A DNA stretch of 64,000 bases from Lichenostomus cassidix (GCA_008360975.2 CM039179.1:48242359-48306358), one strand, 5' to 3'. Shown: positions 1 through 18,669, numbered from the stretch's first letter. Made by a program: numbers and translations. Notes: generated by a model not told the origin, from the letters alone.

Positions 1-512
1 TTCATCAAGCAAGTTAGAATTGTGCTTCAGTGACTAATTACTGACAGTGGCAGACTGAGACTGTCAATGGTACAGCAATGAACATTAGCACAGGGATTAC
101 CACTGTGGTTCAGACAGGTGGCAAGTATTAATATCAGTGATGTAAAAATGATAGAACAGTTACCAGGCTTCGAAAACTGTCCTGGGGATACAAATAGGAT
201 CCACACAGCTCCTGCATGTATCTATTCCTAAAATATTCACGAATTTTGCAAACTGAAGAGGGAACTGTCACCCTATAATGCAATCCTTGGTCAAGAGTAG
301 CAAAAAGGTAATGAGTATGGGATGTCTGTAGCTACTGTTTATTCTGGAGTCCTAGCCTACCCTTTCAAGTCCTAGGTCCTAAAACCCTACGTCAGTGTTA
401 CAGAACACATCAAAAAGGGTTTGAGCAGCAGGATGGTGGTAGGGAAATAAATAAAATATGCAGGCACTGCATAAAATAGCCTTTTTAGTATCATGTTGTA
501 TAGCACAAATCC

Positions 513-960
513 TTGGACTCTACATGCTCTTCCCCTCAGGGACAGCCACCCATGCATTATTTGTGCCTTGAACTGTCCAGTGGATGCAGCTACAATAGCA
601 GAAAAAGAGGTACAGAAGTAGCTTGGATTTCCTCCATGTCTTGGGTGGCCACATCTTTTGCCTCCTGTTCATTAGTCCCTTCTTGTTCCAGCAGTTTGCT
701 CTGCTGCTGATTCATTCAGTTCCCAGGCAGCAGATTCCTGCTGCACCTGCAAATTCTCATCCATCAAGCAGCTGCGTTATTTCTTTGATGGGTCCTTGTG
801 TCTGCTGAGATAAATGGCCCTGAAAAGCAATGAAAATAGCAGGTCAGTTTTGTGTTTGGGGAAAACCCAGAAATGTTCGCCTTGATGGCATTTTGCAGCT
901 TTCATCTCCTTGGATGATGCATTCTCTTTCATCTGCTTCTTGAAGTTTGTTCTGTCACCT
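513..960 (-). pseudogene. Possible broken coiled-coil coding remnant
   Basis: On the minus strand, pieces of Gln/Glu-rich peptide appear in different frames in close succession. One begins NKLQEADERECIIQGDES, a second reads QTQGPIKEITQLLDG, a third MDENLQVQQESAAWELNESA, and a fourth LLEQEGTNEQEAKDVATQDM. Frame changes between low-complexity acidic and Gln-rich pieces could mean a decayed processed pseudogene of a coiled-coil protein. I do not recognise a parent gene, and chance is a real alternative. Confidence 0.2.
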
Positions 961-1435
961 GCTTCCCTCCCAAGAACAGTGGAAATAGTCTTACAGACAT
1001 TTTGTTTGTAAATGAAATGCTGGCTCTTGTGAGCTTAATATGTGGAAGCAGAAGGTGGGAGTTATTTGATTTTAATATTATTTCAGGCCGCTGAGATGTG
1101 ACTAGATATGAACTTGCTACAAGTATATGAGAAGAAAACAAAAATATTTTTCCAAGCTGCTTTCCTTTCCACACCTTTTTGCTCTCCTATTACTAATGAG
1201 AAAATTAACAGAGAGAAGTGGAGTTGAGATGTATTCTCAAGTGAGAATGAATTTGCTCAGGTATTCCTGTTTGTGATGGATGATGGAATTTACTATAGCT
1301 TCTGCTACATCTTCTGCATTAATCTGGTTCAGTGGCAAACATTAAAAAATTATCAGTTGCTTGCAGCTTGTTTTTTTAGGAAGATGCGGACAATAACACC
1401 AGTAAGGGACTCCAAAGGACCTACACCTGAAGAAA

Positions 1436-1515
1436 TGACTGGATGTGGCACTTAGTGCCATGTTCTAGTTGGCAAGGTGGTCATCAGTCAACAACTGGAC
1501 TCGATGATCTCCAAA
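1436..1515 (+). mobile_element. CR1-like LINE 3' fragment
   Basis: The stretch GATGTGGCACTTAGTGCCAT, followed by TCTAGTTGGCAAGGTGGT and GGACTCGATGATCTCCAAA, matches the pattern of the 3' untranslated tail of avian CR1 elements. It is truncated at both ends and lacks the terminal octamer repeats, so it is old. The subfamily cannot be set by eye. Confidence 0.65.
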
Positions 1516-4500
1516 AGCATCCACAGTTATTACTGTGACCCACTATTGCGTGTCAACTATAATTTAGGCTTAAACAAATATGGTGTTTAAGTAGAATGCA
1601 GCCCTTTAAAGCATCACAGATGTATCTTTGCCTTCTTTGAGATAAAATATCATGACCTACAGACATTGCATTGTTGAGATGTTTGCAAGTGTGAAGAAAA
1701 TTCAAGGATAGGTCATGCAAGGGGAGTTAATAATCAGTTCCTAGTTACTACTACCTTTTAAGAATAATTCATGCATATACACATGTGCCTGTCATTTCAT
1801 GAGCTTGCTTTAGGCAGCATACATTGCCCTTTCACTATCTACAATAGAATGAAACATGAAAAGTTGCCTACTACATATTTACACTTTTCCCCACATGTGG
1901 CATCCATGCTGAATTAGCCCATTTCCTCTACAGCACAAGATGAACTGGGAATTGTGAAATACAGGACCCTCTGCCCTCAACTGAAAATGTACATGAAAAG
2001 GCCACCCCACAGCACAGATCATATTCACTGCTGCTAGAAACAGGTCAAAAAGCAGGAAAAAGGGTTCCTTCTTTGTCAAACATTCCACAAAATTACAGTG
2101 AAGACAGCAGTTCACCTCTCACCCAGCTTCTTCAGTTCTGATTCTTTGCCAGGAAGTTCTTCACCTGATGCTATTACTTCTATTTCTTCTCTGAAGTCAG
2201 CTCAGGATCAGTGGCCCAGCTTCTTTCTGGCAGGACACCAGAACAGGCAGCACCTGCCTTCTGTATTCTGATCCCCGCAGCACCGCTGGTGGCTGTCCCC
2301 GTTCCGCTGCTTCTTTTTTTTCCCTTCCCTGACCTAATACTATCACTGGCTGAAGATTAATTCCACGTAGCACGCAAACAGACCTTGTCCTCGGAGCAAA
2401 GCTGCCCCAGAAGAGGTGCACTCTTGGTGGGCTGCCAGGTGGGGACTTCTGTAGCAGTTCTTGGTCAGTATCATCTTCTATCCACCGAAATGCCTCATTC
2501 AATGAGGGTCTCCTTGCAAGGAGGGCTTAAGTTGACTCTACAGTGAACTGTATTAAAACACATTCATTCTTTCACTGTTATTCTCTGCGAGTGTTGTTAA
2601 TGTTTTATTTGAACAAAAGGACTCCCAAAACAGACTCACCAAAAGCGCAGGAGTGTGATACAATGATTCAGAATTACTGGTGTCATGGAGAAATGTGCAT
2701 CACTGTTTGAGCTAGGTTAGCAGCTTCTTCCACACATTCAAATATTTCACACAAATCATGCAAATTCAATTCTGCCTTATCTGTATTGCATGCACAAGTA
2801 AATCAGGGTAAAACCATAACGAAAAAAAACCCTGTGTTTCTCAATTTAAATATTATGTAGATATCCAGAGAGTGTTCTGATATCCTTAACAAACTTGTCG
2901 ACTTTACTACAACTTCACTTTATGGGATTAATTTCTCTTCCTCATCTCTGAAGACCTGAGGATCCATTATCGCCGTTATATTTGCTATAGTTAAAACATT
3001 CATGACATCCCAAATACACCAGGGTCTTTTTAAAGGTCTGTGGGATCATCAGCTGATACAACAGAGACATCAGTGCGTAAAAACACCAATACAGGTTAAA
3101 GCAAGTCCTTCAGTTAAGTGAGCGATGCCATTCTCCATACTGTCAATACCCACATTTTATTCAGAATTATTACTTCATCTCATCCTGGCTTCACAGGCAT
3201 ATGTCTCCCACCACAGACAGTTACAGCAGTTTAAAGATTTTTCCATTAGCCTTCTCCCACGGATCACTATCCTCAATCTAACTCCAAAGGTAAAAAAGTA
3301 AGATTATCTTCCTGGTTTTCTTTAATAAAGTCTGCAACAATTTCCTAGAGAGGATTTTCCCTATCTTACCGAGCATGAGAGGTTATAAGCAGAAAACACT
3401 CCATAAGTGTATGCTGAACTGATACCTAAACACAATGTACTGCCCTTGAAATGCTGCTCTTCTACGTCCACCAGCAGATTGCCTAAAAAACCCAAACAAC
3501 AAACAGAAACCACATTAGCAGCTTTCAAAATGAGGCAACAGCCAATGATGTCCATGGAACTTCAAAGTGTAGGCAAGAAACTCATAACTAGCAATTTCTG
3601 GAAAATAAAAGCAAAGTTTTTCAAGTGAATGGTATTTGTGGCCTGTTTATGAAAGTATAAACCAAGCTAAATGGAAAATATACATTAAGATTAAGCAGAC
3701 TGAATGCATTGCTGCTCCATGAACCATGTATTTTTCATCTACCCCTTCTTATTGTATTATAATAAACTCCTTCTTTACCTGGAATAATTTGTCCAAAATA
3801 CAAGGTTTCCAATTTTCTAGTATTATAAAAATGGACACTTTAAAATGCACATAAAATATGGGGTGCCAGGATAAAAGGTTGTGAGTAAGCTGATCTCAAG
3901 AGCTGGAAAGTGAGTCTGAAAACAAGAAAAATCAATCCCATTTTTACAGTCTTGTCTCTCCTGGATTTTGATTACTCTGGATGACTTCACAGCACTATAG
4001 TTAACTGTTACTTCTGGTTTCAGAAAATCAAACTGTAAAGGGCAAAAATAGTAACAGCTTTTAAAAATTAATAAAATTACTAAAAATAAATTAAAAATAT
4101 TTTTAAAACGTTAAAACAAAAGCAGTTACTTTTGCATTAAAGTAACAAAAACAATGTATAATTATGGACAACATAAAGCAGAAACCAATTTGGGTTTATG
4201 ACTTTTGATGGTATTTCTTACATAAAGCATTCTTGATATTAATAGTTATCAATGTTTTAAGTTGCTAACCAGTAACTTCTTCAAATTAGGGTACGGGGAG
4301 AGAGATATAAGCATAAATCTTTCCACTGCAAGCACATTAAAGGTTTTATTGAACTATAAAACACACACGAACTAGACAAAGTCACTTCAAGTAATTACAA
4401 CAGATACTCAAAACTGTTCACCTCCTGTCTCTCCCAGATCTTCTTTAAATTATGTATTTCTGACCCACCAACCAATTACAAAATCCCTGAAAATCAGAAT

Positions 4501-7074
4501 ACCTTAAAAAGTGTACAAATGGAATTCTTCTGATGAAACTCATCATTGCAGAAAATTCGGATGATTTAGGGAGAGGGTGTAATTAAACAATGAAAACAAA
4601 ACCAAACAGATTTCCCACAAAGTTTATCTGTTAGCACATTCTTGCCAGAAGTGGCAATAAAACCTACTAGCAAGCGAAGATAACAAACTCATTTTGCAGA
4701 CAATGGCTCTGAAAATGCTGTTTAAAAGGTAACAACAGGTACACCTACAGCCCATGCTACAAGTGGCCCCACATACACCTTAAACACATTGCAACATATT
4801 TTACATCTTAACATATTTAGATGGCACACACCTGCCACTTTATGCTAGTGTTTACCAGGAGCCTTCCAGTAGAGTTTTCCACGTTTATCATATCTTCAGC
4901 ATATTTTTACAGTGCAGGTAATTAAGTACCTCAACTAGAGTACCACACCAAACATCACCAAAATCAGGTATCAGCATCTCTCCAACTATCTGCCTACAGG
5001 CAAAAAATTGTAATGAAGCTGAATACATAGACTAGTTTGGGGAAAACATTGTGTCAAAGCTAAATACTGGTTTTTTACCCCAGACTGTCATAATTCGACA
5101 GTTACTTGCTGCTTATTCTTCTTTTATGAAGAGCTTTGTGAATGACGATGAAACAGGGGCCAGACCCTTGACTGCATATAACAAGAACATAAGTGATCTC
5201 TTTGGGGGAAGACAGAGGAATAAAGATTTGTGAAGACTTTTGTAATGGCCAAGAGCAGCACAGTATGTGGTATGTGTCAATAAATTATTAATTATGGATC
5301 ATGCTTTCCACGTATACTGAAGGCAGAAACTAAAAGCTCAGTTCTTCCATCTTTTCACACCCCTCCTTCCCAATTGCCTTGGTAAACTAACAGTGTGGAA
5401 CACACCATCCATCATGGTGAGCTTCAGACAAATTCTTATTTTGCGGTCTACCTTCATTTCAATGCATATGAATTCTTGAGAGACAATGTAATTGTTGCCA
5501 AGATGGTAAGTGCTGATGAGAAGATGTCATAATACTGTGCAGACACACTCAATACAGCAAACACTTCACTCCTTATCTCCTTGTGTGCCAAAAGAACACA
5601 GACAAAGTAAGATGTTTCTCACCATCAGTATTTGCCACTTCCGTGGATCAGTGCTACATGAGTTAGAAGCTGAAGGTGCAGAAGCTGAGGAAATAATTCC
5701 CTTCTAAAGACAGTGGTATTGACCATTAAAGAACTGTCTGTCAACCCTGCAAACAGGTAACTGAAGTCACATGTCCAACTTCTGTGTGATGCCAAACATA
5801 TTATTCAACACCTCAAAGTGCTCGAGAAGAAGGTCAACCAGGTGATAAAACTGGTGGTCTGTTACATGTATACACTTTGAAGTTAATCAACTAGGAGTCT
5901 AATGGTTTCCATGCCTTAAAGGTTTCCACACCTTTCCACACAGAAAATCCAATGCTCAAGTTCCACTGACATGGAACATGAAAAAATCATTCAAAACGTA
6001 TTTGGGAGCCACATAAAAACACAGCAGCAACACATCATTCTCTTATTCCTGAATAAAAATACTCCATTACCTTCCTTTCCATTTCCCAACATTTCTGCAA
6101 GCCCAGCAATGCTGTCCCATTCCTGTACCTCTCCAGCAAGAAAAGTAACATTAAAATTAATATGGCACAAATGCTGTACCAACAGACACCCACGCTGCTC
6201 TAACCTCTGTTAACATCAGCTCTCCTTCTATGCTGCCACTCGTCAATTATACTTCCATGCCATGGCTTACTTTGAATGGAAGTGGTTTGGGCACCAACCT
6301 GTCATGCCTTGTTTGTCAGAAAAGCAACACACATACCTGTAGCACCATAAATAGCAACTATGTGTTGTTTTGAACAACACATTTATTTTCTTGCCCAAGG
6401 GTGAACTGTAACCTGTAATGTTACAGACAAGACTCTGGCTGGAAATGGACTGTTTAGAATTAACTTGGAGGAAAGGCTGAAGGTATAGAAAAGTAAAATG
6501 CAGCAGAAGGATGAAAACTGTGATTACAATAAGGAAATAAAAGACATTAAGAGCAACAATAAAGGGAAACTTAAATTGTCAGCAAGCACCAAGAGACAAA
6601 ATCTTCCAGAGACTCTGGAACATATCTCAAATGCAGTGCAAAAAAGCAACAACGTCTCAAGATAGTTCGGGAATGACATTATCTCCCACTACTTTAACAA
6701 TCAGCCCTATCAGACCTGAAACAGGAGCAAGGCGCCATGAGCACTCATCACAGCACAACTGCATTAACAGCAAACTCAGGAATGAGACAGAAAATGAAAA
6801 TCTGAAACCCCAGATTTGTATCTGACTGTATCCACAATGGACATGTGTACATCAAGCCTGAAAGCCCCAGAGGTTCTTCTAACCATTAGCCTGCTAAAAC
6901 ACGCTCTTCTTTACTTTTTGTTTCTTTCTTCACTTGTGGTCATCTTACAGTATTTTAAAACAGACTAAAGCAAAAACTTTCATGACCAGGTCACAGATTA
7001 CATTTTTTAGAAAACTGCTTAACAATAACATACCTTAACCAATTACACCAGCTTAAACTATTTGTCACAAGTTA

Positions 7075-11551
<4,477 letters not shown>

Positions 11552-11701
11552 CTGTCCGTTCAGGTGTTAGTATTGCTTTACTGGAGGTTTTAGAGAAGCT
11601 GGGACTATTAAAGCCATTGGTATATGGGGTGAGTCTTGCAACAGGACTATAGGGAAAAGCCAAGGAGACAGGTGTAGAGAAGAGGTTCCGCCATCGGCTA
11701 G
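11552..11701 (-). CDS. SLAIN1: SLAIN1 coding exon 3 (probable cassette exon)
   Basis: This 150-nt exon lies between phase-1 introns. It reads ASRWRNLFSTPVSLAFPYSP, then VARLTPYTNGFNSPSFSKTS, then SKAILTPERT, covering codons 195-244. The Ser/Thr/Pro-rich composition and the Y..PYSP...GFNSPS pattern resemble the matching region of the paralogue SLAIN2. The acceptor is CCGTAACAG|CTAGCC and the donor is GGACAG|GTAATG. The exon is exactly 50 codons with symmetric phases, so skipping joins EQ-G directly to G-YISR of exon 4 without a frameshift. That skipped form matches the EQGYTSR-type junction I recall from mammalian SLAIN1 proteins, so inclusion is probably alternative. The boundaries are directly visible; alternative use is inference. 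Confidence 0.88.
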
Positions 11702-12390
11702 CTGTTACGGAGGCAAGGGAGGAGGGGAAAAAAACAAGATTTACAGTTATTAATAGAACAGTACTGTTAGAGAGAAAAATAATCTCATCTTAATCTGTTC
11801 ATCATACATTTTTTACTTATTACAAAAGGAAAATAATGGCGAATATTTATCAGCACAGTCTTCCACATGTAAAAGTGAGCTCCAAAAGGTTTTCTAGCAA
11901 ATCTGTCTGTTTACTATTTTCTGCGTATACAACTTTTCAGTATATATTCATCACATAAATCACTGGGTGACAACACGCAAGTAACAGAGGAAGTAAAAAA
12001 CTGTTACAGTAAGCAGAGAAACAAATATGAAATTTGTAGTGCTCTTCAAGGAATTGTTCGTGGCAATCAATCATCACACAACTGAATCAACAGCTAAATT
12101 ATCAGTTATGGGAGTTCAGAGAAACACCAGTAAAAGACACTTAACCATCAAGTGCTAAAAACAACTGTAATCCCATATCAAGCTTTTAAGCTACCATATT
12201 TTCCCTTCTCTTTTTACAGCATCAAATTTCTGATTGCATAAGCACGATTAATTTTTATTTTTCACTGTTTCTGGAATAACAGAACAAGGCGTCCATTTTT
12301 CTACATATTCCTTACAAAAAGCTTGCATGGCCTCTGGTCTTCTAAGCAATATCACCAAGCTCTCAGAGCAGGCAAAAATAAAGCTGAAGG

Positions 12391-12430
12391 CTTATTTAAT
12401 TTACATTTACATTTATTTAATTTACATTTT
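12391..12430 (+). repeat. Tandem repeat of about 22 bp, two copies
   Basis: The unit TTATTTAATTTACATTTACA is followed by a near copy TTTATTTAATTTACATTTT. It lies in SLAIN1 intron 2. Confidence 0.7.
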
Positions 12431-12531
12431 CTTAGCTCATCCAGTAAAAGTATTAATACAACTGTCCTTTCTTTTGCCTATTTTTACACACTTTGAAGAA
12501 GTAAAATAAACAACATCCACATGATCTTTCA

Positions 12532-12549
12532 AAAATAAATAAATAAATA
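12532..12549 (+). repeat. (AAAT)n microsatellite
   Basis: About four perfect AAAT units lie in SLAIN1 intron 2. Confidence 0.8.
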
Positions 12550-15500
12550 TTAGTAATAAAACTGTTTTAAGACAAAGAAAAATTTAAAAAAATATACATT
12601 TCAGAGAACTCATATTGATTACAAGAGAAGATGAAAAACATATGACAGTATTGCTTTTTTTTTAACAGACTGTATTTTGTACTCATAGATGTTATGTACA
12701 GTGACACAAGAGGGGGAGCTAGGAACACACTTATACCTAGCTTTGAAATCAATGGCATAACCTCAATGCTTAGCAGGTGTACTTTGCAGTGTGAGATGCC
12801 ACAACCTGGTTTTCAAAACCAGAAGGGCCCAAAAGCCCTCAAAAGCCATTCTTGATCACATGGCTACTTAACACCACAGATCGGCTATGTTATTTGGACC
12901 TGTTCATCTGGTCATTTTACACACTAACGGCTATTCAAACAATACTCAGGTTTTCTGTTTTCAAACCTCACCATAACCAAAATGACTTAGCAGGACATAC
13001 GAACTTTATTCCTCCTCTTTGCTAACATCACCAAGTAGCCATGGGAACAGCAGGGAAGGATGTTTTGGAAGGCTGTCAATCACATCCTCACAACCTCTTG
13101 GAGTAATCAGTTTGTCACCAACCCACACGGTGTCATTTCTCCTCCCGTTCCTTTTGCTTTGACCCACTGGAATGTATCCTGGGTTTGTAAGGAATAAGGA
13201 CTTTCCAGCTCTTCCCACAAATGCTACTAAGCTTGGAGTGAAGGCAACTGCCCAGTTCCAGCACAGGCATAAAGCAGTCAGCTGGGGATAGGGATTACCT
13301 GCAGGGCTCAGGCTCTGAGGAAGGTAGCTAAGCATACATCAGTAACATATAAAAATTCAAACTGTCTTCTCAAGCTGTCCCCTCACTGACGAATTATTGC
13401 AATTCTCTCATTCTTGATGATTCTAGTTCCTTCAAAGCATCAACACCGCTTTTAGGAAATTGCTGGATGCCAAGCCACACAACACAGACTTCCAGGCTCG
13501 GCCGTTTGTCCTTAACATTCACTAACGTGATCGGTTTTGAAGTGAAGCATTCAAGTCTCTCAAGACAAAAAGAAAAGCAAACACAGATGGACATTAACTC
13601 TACAAACTAGCAATTAACACAAATCCCTGGGGATGAGATTAATTCACAAGGTGTTAATAATAGCAAATTGATCTGAGACATTAACTGAAAGAAATGCATA
13701 TGGTACGAATAGATCTCAATATCACATCCACAGCTAATGTCTGTCATTTCCACCAGGAATTATCAATAAGAGCAAGGGATGACAGTTCCTTGGGATTTTA
13801 TTGTCCTGTCTAGCACAAGCTACTGCTTTGTAGCAGCCTGATCATTTGCCAGGCCAATTAGCTGCCAGCATGTCCTCACCCCCAGATGTGGTCAGGCGCA
13901 CAGCATAAATAAACATCATTCATTACCCTCTACAATAACCGCTGTGAGCTGGCCCATGCAGCACAAGGCAACAGTTATCGCGACTATGAAAGCAGGAACC
14001 CACACCAAGAATATAATTAGTATTTATGGCAAACCAGATTTCAAACTCCTCTTTCAAATAGCATGTGTCCTCAGGGAAAGATGGATGGAAGATGCCAAGA
14101 AGCTCTATCTACACTAATCTCTGTATATATACTGAATCTCTAAAGATACCAAAGTAAAATACTCATAATTCTACAAACTTCTTCCACCATGCCTAAAATA
14201 AAACTTTACAGTTTGAGCATTAGCAAAGGATTGATACCTTTTAGGTGTATGATTAAATCCATTGTTTAGGATCAAATACAGAAAACTGTTTTCATTAGGT
14301 TTCAAATGGAAATATCAACATATATATTGAGTATTTTACTGCACTAACAAAGACAGGAAGATTAGACTCACTGAAGTCTTGTGCTAATGCCAAAACCATA
14401 AAAAGGTACGTAGGAAGCAAGTGCTACAGACATGTAGGCAAGTATGTAAATTATTGTAAAATTTGTAAAATCCCAAAATTGTGCAACGGATAGTCATTTT
14501 AGAATAGTTATTTTGTTCCAAACTGAATCTGAGACTGTCCTGGTTAGCATGATTAGCACCACTCTGGTATTCGTGGATGAGAAAATGTTAAGACCTCTAT
14601 TTTAAGTTCAAAATCCGAGCTGTTAAGCTCTGAATTTTACAATATTTGTAGCTTCTTCTTAAAGCCCCAACACCAGTTACCTGCAGATGAAATAAGATAA
14701 TCAGGTACCCTTTAAAAACAAAGTTTCTAATCTTTGCAGTTGAACAGAAACACAGATAGTCCTGCCCTGAGTAACTTATACTCAAGATGCACTGAAGGAA
14801 GGAATTCAGCCATGAAAAGGAAAGCAGAGGCATTAAAAAAAACAAAAAGCCAAAAAATCCATTTTGTTTACTGATGGCGAAGAGGTAAACACTTTCAATT
14901 TGACTTCTTGAAGCATTAAAGTGGTGGAATGACTATTGTAATACAATAAGCATAAATTGTCCCAGTCATTTAAGTCTACAGTTAGAAGTATCTAACTTTT
15001 TGGGTACGATTTCCTTGGTTTTGATAAATTCTTAGTAACTAGACTGCTGATAATGACTGTGCTACACAGTGTCTAATATGTTAAAAAAGGACTTTTCAAA
15101 CTGGTCATGTAAGTAATCAATCAAAACTTTTCCTTTAAAAAATAAAATCAGCAACAAGTGAGACTGCTCATACCTTTAAAATGTCTACTAACAGAACTGA
15201 AGGTTTAAAAATTAATTAAGACCTTATTTTAGAACATCCCTGGAGATATCAAAATGCTGAAAGAGATGAAAATACTAACTTATACAGGAAAATATGAGCA
15301 ACTAATTAAAAAATAAAAATATTCATCACACTGACTCCTGTGAATAATCAGTATTTAATAAGAACTGTTAGAAAATTTCACATGAAAGCCTGAACAAGTA
15401 AACATCTACAGAATTGCATCACTCAAAAGGAACGGCACACCCTATAAAACCACAGGATGCTGTACCATCTTTAAAGCAATTCCCTTCCTAAAACTAATTC

Positions 15501-15799
15501 CTCATTTAAGCTACATAAAAAAATTTCCTAAACATATACAGAAGTATGTTTTTGAAAGCAAAGACGAAACTTGCTATTTAAATAAATGGGAATGTTCATA
15601 AGTTGGAACACCAGGTAATAACCAGTAGAGATTCTCATTTTAATTTTGAGGCGTTACACTGATGTAAACAGGAACAGATCAAGCACAGGTCCTCTACTTG
15701 ATGAATCAGATATACCTAGAACATCAGATGCAACGTATCTAATATCAACAAGTATCACTGGAAATACTTGAAGTCATATGCACACAACCCTGTGCAATG

Positions 15800-15880
15800 T
15801 GTTAGATGATCCTGCTTGAGCAGGGAGGCTGGACCAGATGATCCACTGTGGTCCTTTCCAACCTGACCCATTCTGTGATC
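15800..15880 (+). mobile_element. CR1 LINE 3' tail fragment
   Basis: The block GATGATCCTGCTTGAGCAGG, then GAGGCTGGACCAGATGATCC and GTCCTTTCCAACCTGACCCA, ending TTCTGTGAT, is the typical 3' end of an avian CR1 element in plus orientation. It is severely 5'-truncated, as most CR1 copies are. It lies antisense to SLAIN1 in intron 2. Confidence 0.88.
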
Positions 15881-18210
15881 ATTTTAGCTAAGGCTATCAG
15901 GGTTTACCAAAACAAGTACATGCCCATTTTAAACGCCTTCCATTTTCGTAACTCCATTATGAAACTCAGTAAGCTCAGTTTTCAAAACAAGAACTTACTT
16001 TCCCCCTAACCAACACAAATGAACAATCTTTTTTTGCTATAAACAGAAAACAATAAAATCATATTTCGGTGTTGTTCTACTGACTAAACATGCTAAGTTG
16101 TATGAGACATTATCTGGCTTGTTTATCCACTCAACTACGTTGAGTTTTGTATAGGCCTCCAGGCAAAAGCCAAAAATACTTTTTAAGCTTAAGCAAGAAA
16201 CAAATTATATTGCATGCATGCAGACATTTGAATATGGGTCCTAATTACATGGCCTGAATAAAACCCTCTTTCGAGCCAGCACTGGAGGAACATTTACAAT
16301 ACTGTCAATCCTCAGTACTGCAAATATTTTCCTGCCAACATACTTTTTTAGAGCAGAAAACTCAAACCACTTCTCTGGTACATTCTACATATGTGTGGTT
16401 GCACAGCAGCCACACTTAAAAAGAAAAATATCTCTCATGGGAGTTAAATACAGAGACCTACATGGAAAAGAGAAGCATTTAGCTGATAACAGAAGAAAAC
16501 TGGAAGTACTAGGAGGGAATTCAAAACCCTCTCTTTACCAAAGATAAGAATGCCTAAGAGGCATCACCTCAGTGAGGCATATCTAGTACCTCCCTCCCAA
16601 AGATAGGTATTTAACCTTCACTTATGGTCACGTAAAAAAGCAAGTCAAGAGTTTGAAAACTACTCCTGCAGTCAGATATACATCTGGGAATACTTAAGTG
16701 TTTAATATGCCTGAGAAGACTAACAGAGAAAAACACAAAGATAGTTCCCACTACTCACTGATTAGTGCTGTTATTGGGACACTGGCTCAAGAAGCAGGAA
16801 ACATGGGCTCCTACTACTCAGCATCCTGTGGAGATTGACGAGTCACTCAAAAACCCAGAGTTCCTGCAAGAACTTGAACCAGTATGAGGTAGAAGACAGG
16901 TGCTAGATACTTACCAGCAACCAACACTGTGCTGCCCCTATCCAGGAACAGATCTTCAGGGAGTTAAGTTTTCAAAGAAGCAGAATCTGTATTTCAAGTA
17001 CCTCAGTAGCTCCTGAACACATGGACCTTGGAAGTACATACAATCCTTAGGTCTGTTTCATGGGGTGAGGCCTTCAGCTTCTGTGCTCAAAAGGACTGTT
17101 AACACCTTCCATAGTTTATCAAAACACAATGTTTCAAAGCTTTCCTTTGTAATTACAAGTCCTAAAAATTTACTTTTTAAAAAAAATTATGGGTTTATCA
17201 GTTACAAGATTATAAAATCTGGGCTTAAGACAGTGATGTTTTCAGTTCTAATGCATGTTGAGTAAGAGTATTGAGGTATACCTGTAAATTTGGAAATTAG
17301 CTTGGGGCATGTCCATTTTCCCATCTTGTTGAATGTTACACAGCAAACTCCTTGACTTTTCAAGAAGCACGCTCCTAGCTTCAGTCTGCCACAGCCATCA
17401 GCTTTGGTCACTCCATCAGCTTTGATTTCCTAACCACAGCTGTAGCTCAGTCAGCTATCCTACTAGTGGCAGAAACTTTGCCATCAGGCACAGTCACACC
17501 TCATATGCTTAATGCACATTTGCAGTCACACTGAAACTGTCATTGCCCTAAACTATTTCCCTGCCCTGTCACACAGAGCTCACAAAATGCTTGAGGCTTG
17601 TTTGCCATTTCTGTCCGTTGATTTCTCCATCATGAGAGACACAGCACCCCCTCTTCCCCAACTGCAATGAGAACAGAGAGAAACTTCTCACATATACACT
17701 GCACAAGGGGGCTCCTTTCAAGAGTCAGAAGAATTGAGGGATGGTGGGAAGGTGTTTTAAGATTTGGATTTATTTCTCATTATTGTACTCTGATTTGATT
17801 GGTAATAAAATAAATTTTTCCCCGAGTCAACCCTGGTTTGCCCATGATACTTATGGGTGACTGATTTGTCCTTGCCCTCACCTTGACTCACAATCCTTTC
17901 ATTATATTCTCTCTCCCCTGTGCATCTGAGGTTGGGAATGACAGCACAGTTTTGGGGGGCACCTGGTGTCTAGCCAGGGGCAATGCATCACACAGACATA
18001 TGGGGATAAATTCAGAGGAGCTGAGAAAATTAATGAAGATAGTCCACTTTCCTCTAAGCCTAGGAAAACTGAAAAGCAACTTTAAGAGTATGTGAGAACT
18101 TCAGTTTTAAAAATAAGAGAAAACTGGGAGTACCTGAAAAGCTTGTTTCCCAATTCATTCACGTGAAGCACATCCTTTTTTGGAAAAGATAGTATTAAAA
18201 AGATCTAATA

Positions 18211-18669
18211 TTAGCATAGAATGAGAAAGCAGTTCAGTTGGTATATATCAGGAAAAATCTGCTTGATGTACAGATCTACAACATGTACCTCAAGAGCTGC
18301 CCCAGGAAAAACAGCACAGAGGTCTTCTATTGGTGCAATCAGAAAATTGTCTAAATTACAGTCGTTTCTAGAACTTTCAGCTAGCACAGCAAGTAACGCA
18401 ATCAGCAGCAGTGTTTGGCACAGTGCAATTGGTGACAAAAATGTAAATCTAAGATTCAGAAACAATACTTTGCATGACACAGTCCAGTTGTGCCAATGAT
18501 TACCTATTGGCGAGAGTAGGGAAGTTTCGAAGGTAAAGGTACAACTACTGTACTTCGATGCATTACAGTGGAAGGCTGACATGAAAATTGTCTTTGGACT
18601 TACTGAATGCTGAAAAAACAACCACAGTGCTGTCCATCTGCAGCATGCTGAAGAGCATGGAAACTCCAA
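18211..18669 (-). other. Unrecognised 152-codon open frame
   Basis: This is the longest open stretch outside the GC-rich promoter and the known exons. The opposite strand is also open over 18221-18499 (92 codons). The predicted minus-strand peptide is Leu/Cys/Ser-rich, with a hydrophobic run (SPIALCQTLLLIALLAVLAE) that could form a membrane segment. I see no domain, no good splice sites and no poly(A) signal. It could be an old element remnant or chance. Confidence 0.2.

Noticed and set aside
13006..13335. 109-codon minus-strand frame in SLAIN1 intron 2
   Set aside because: No domain, no start context, and no partner frame or splice site. It is treated as a chance frame.
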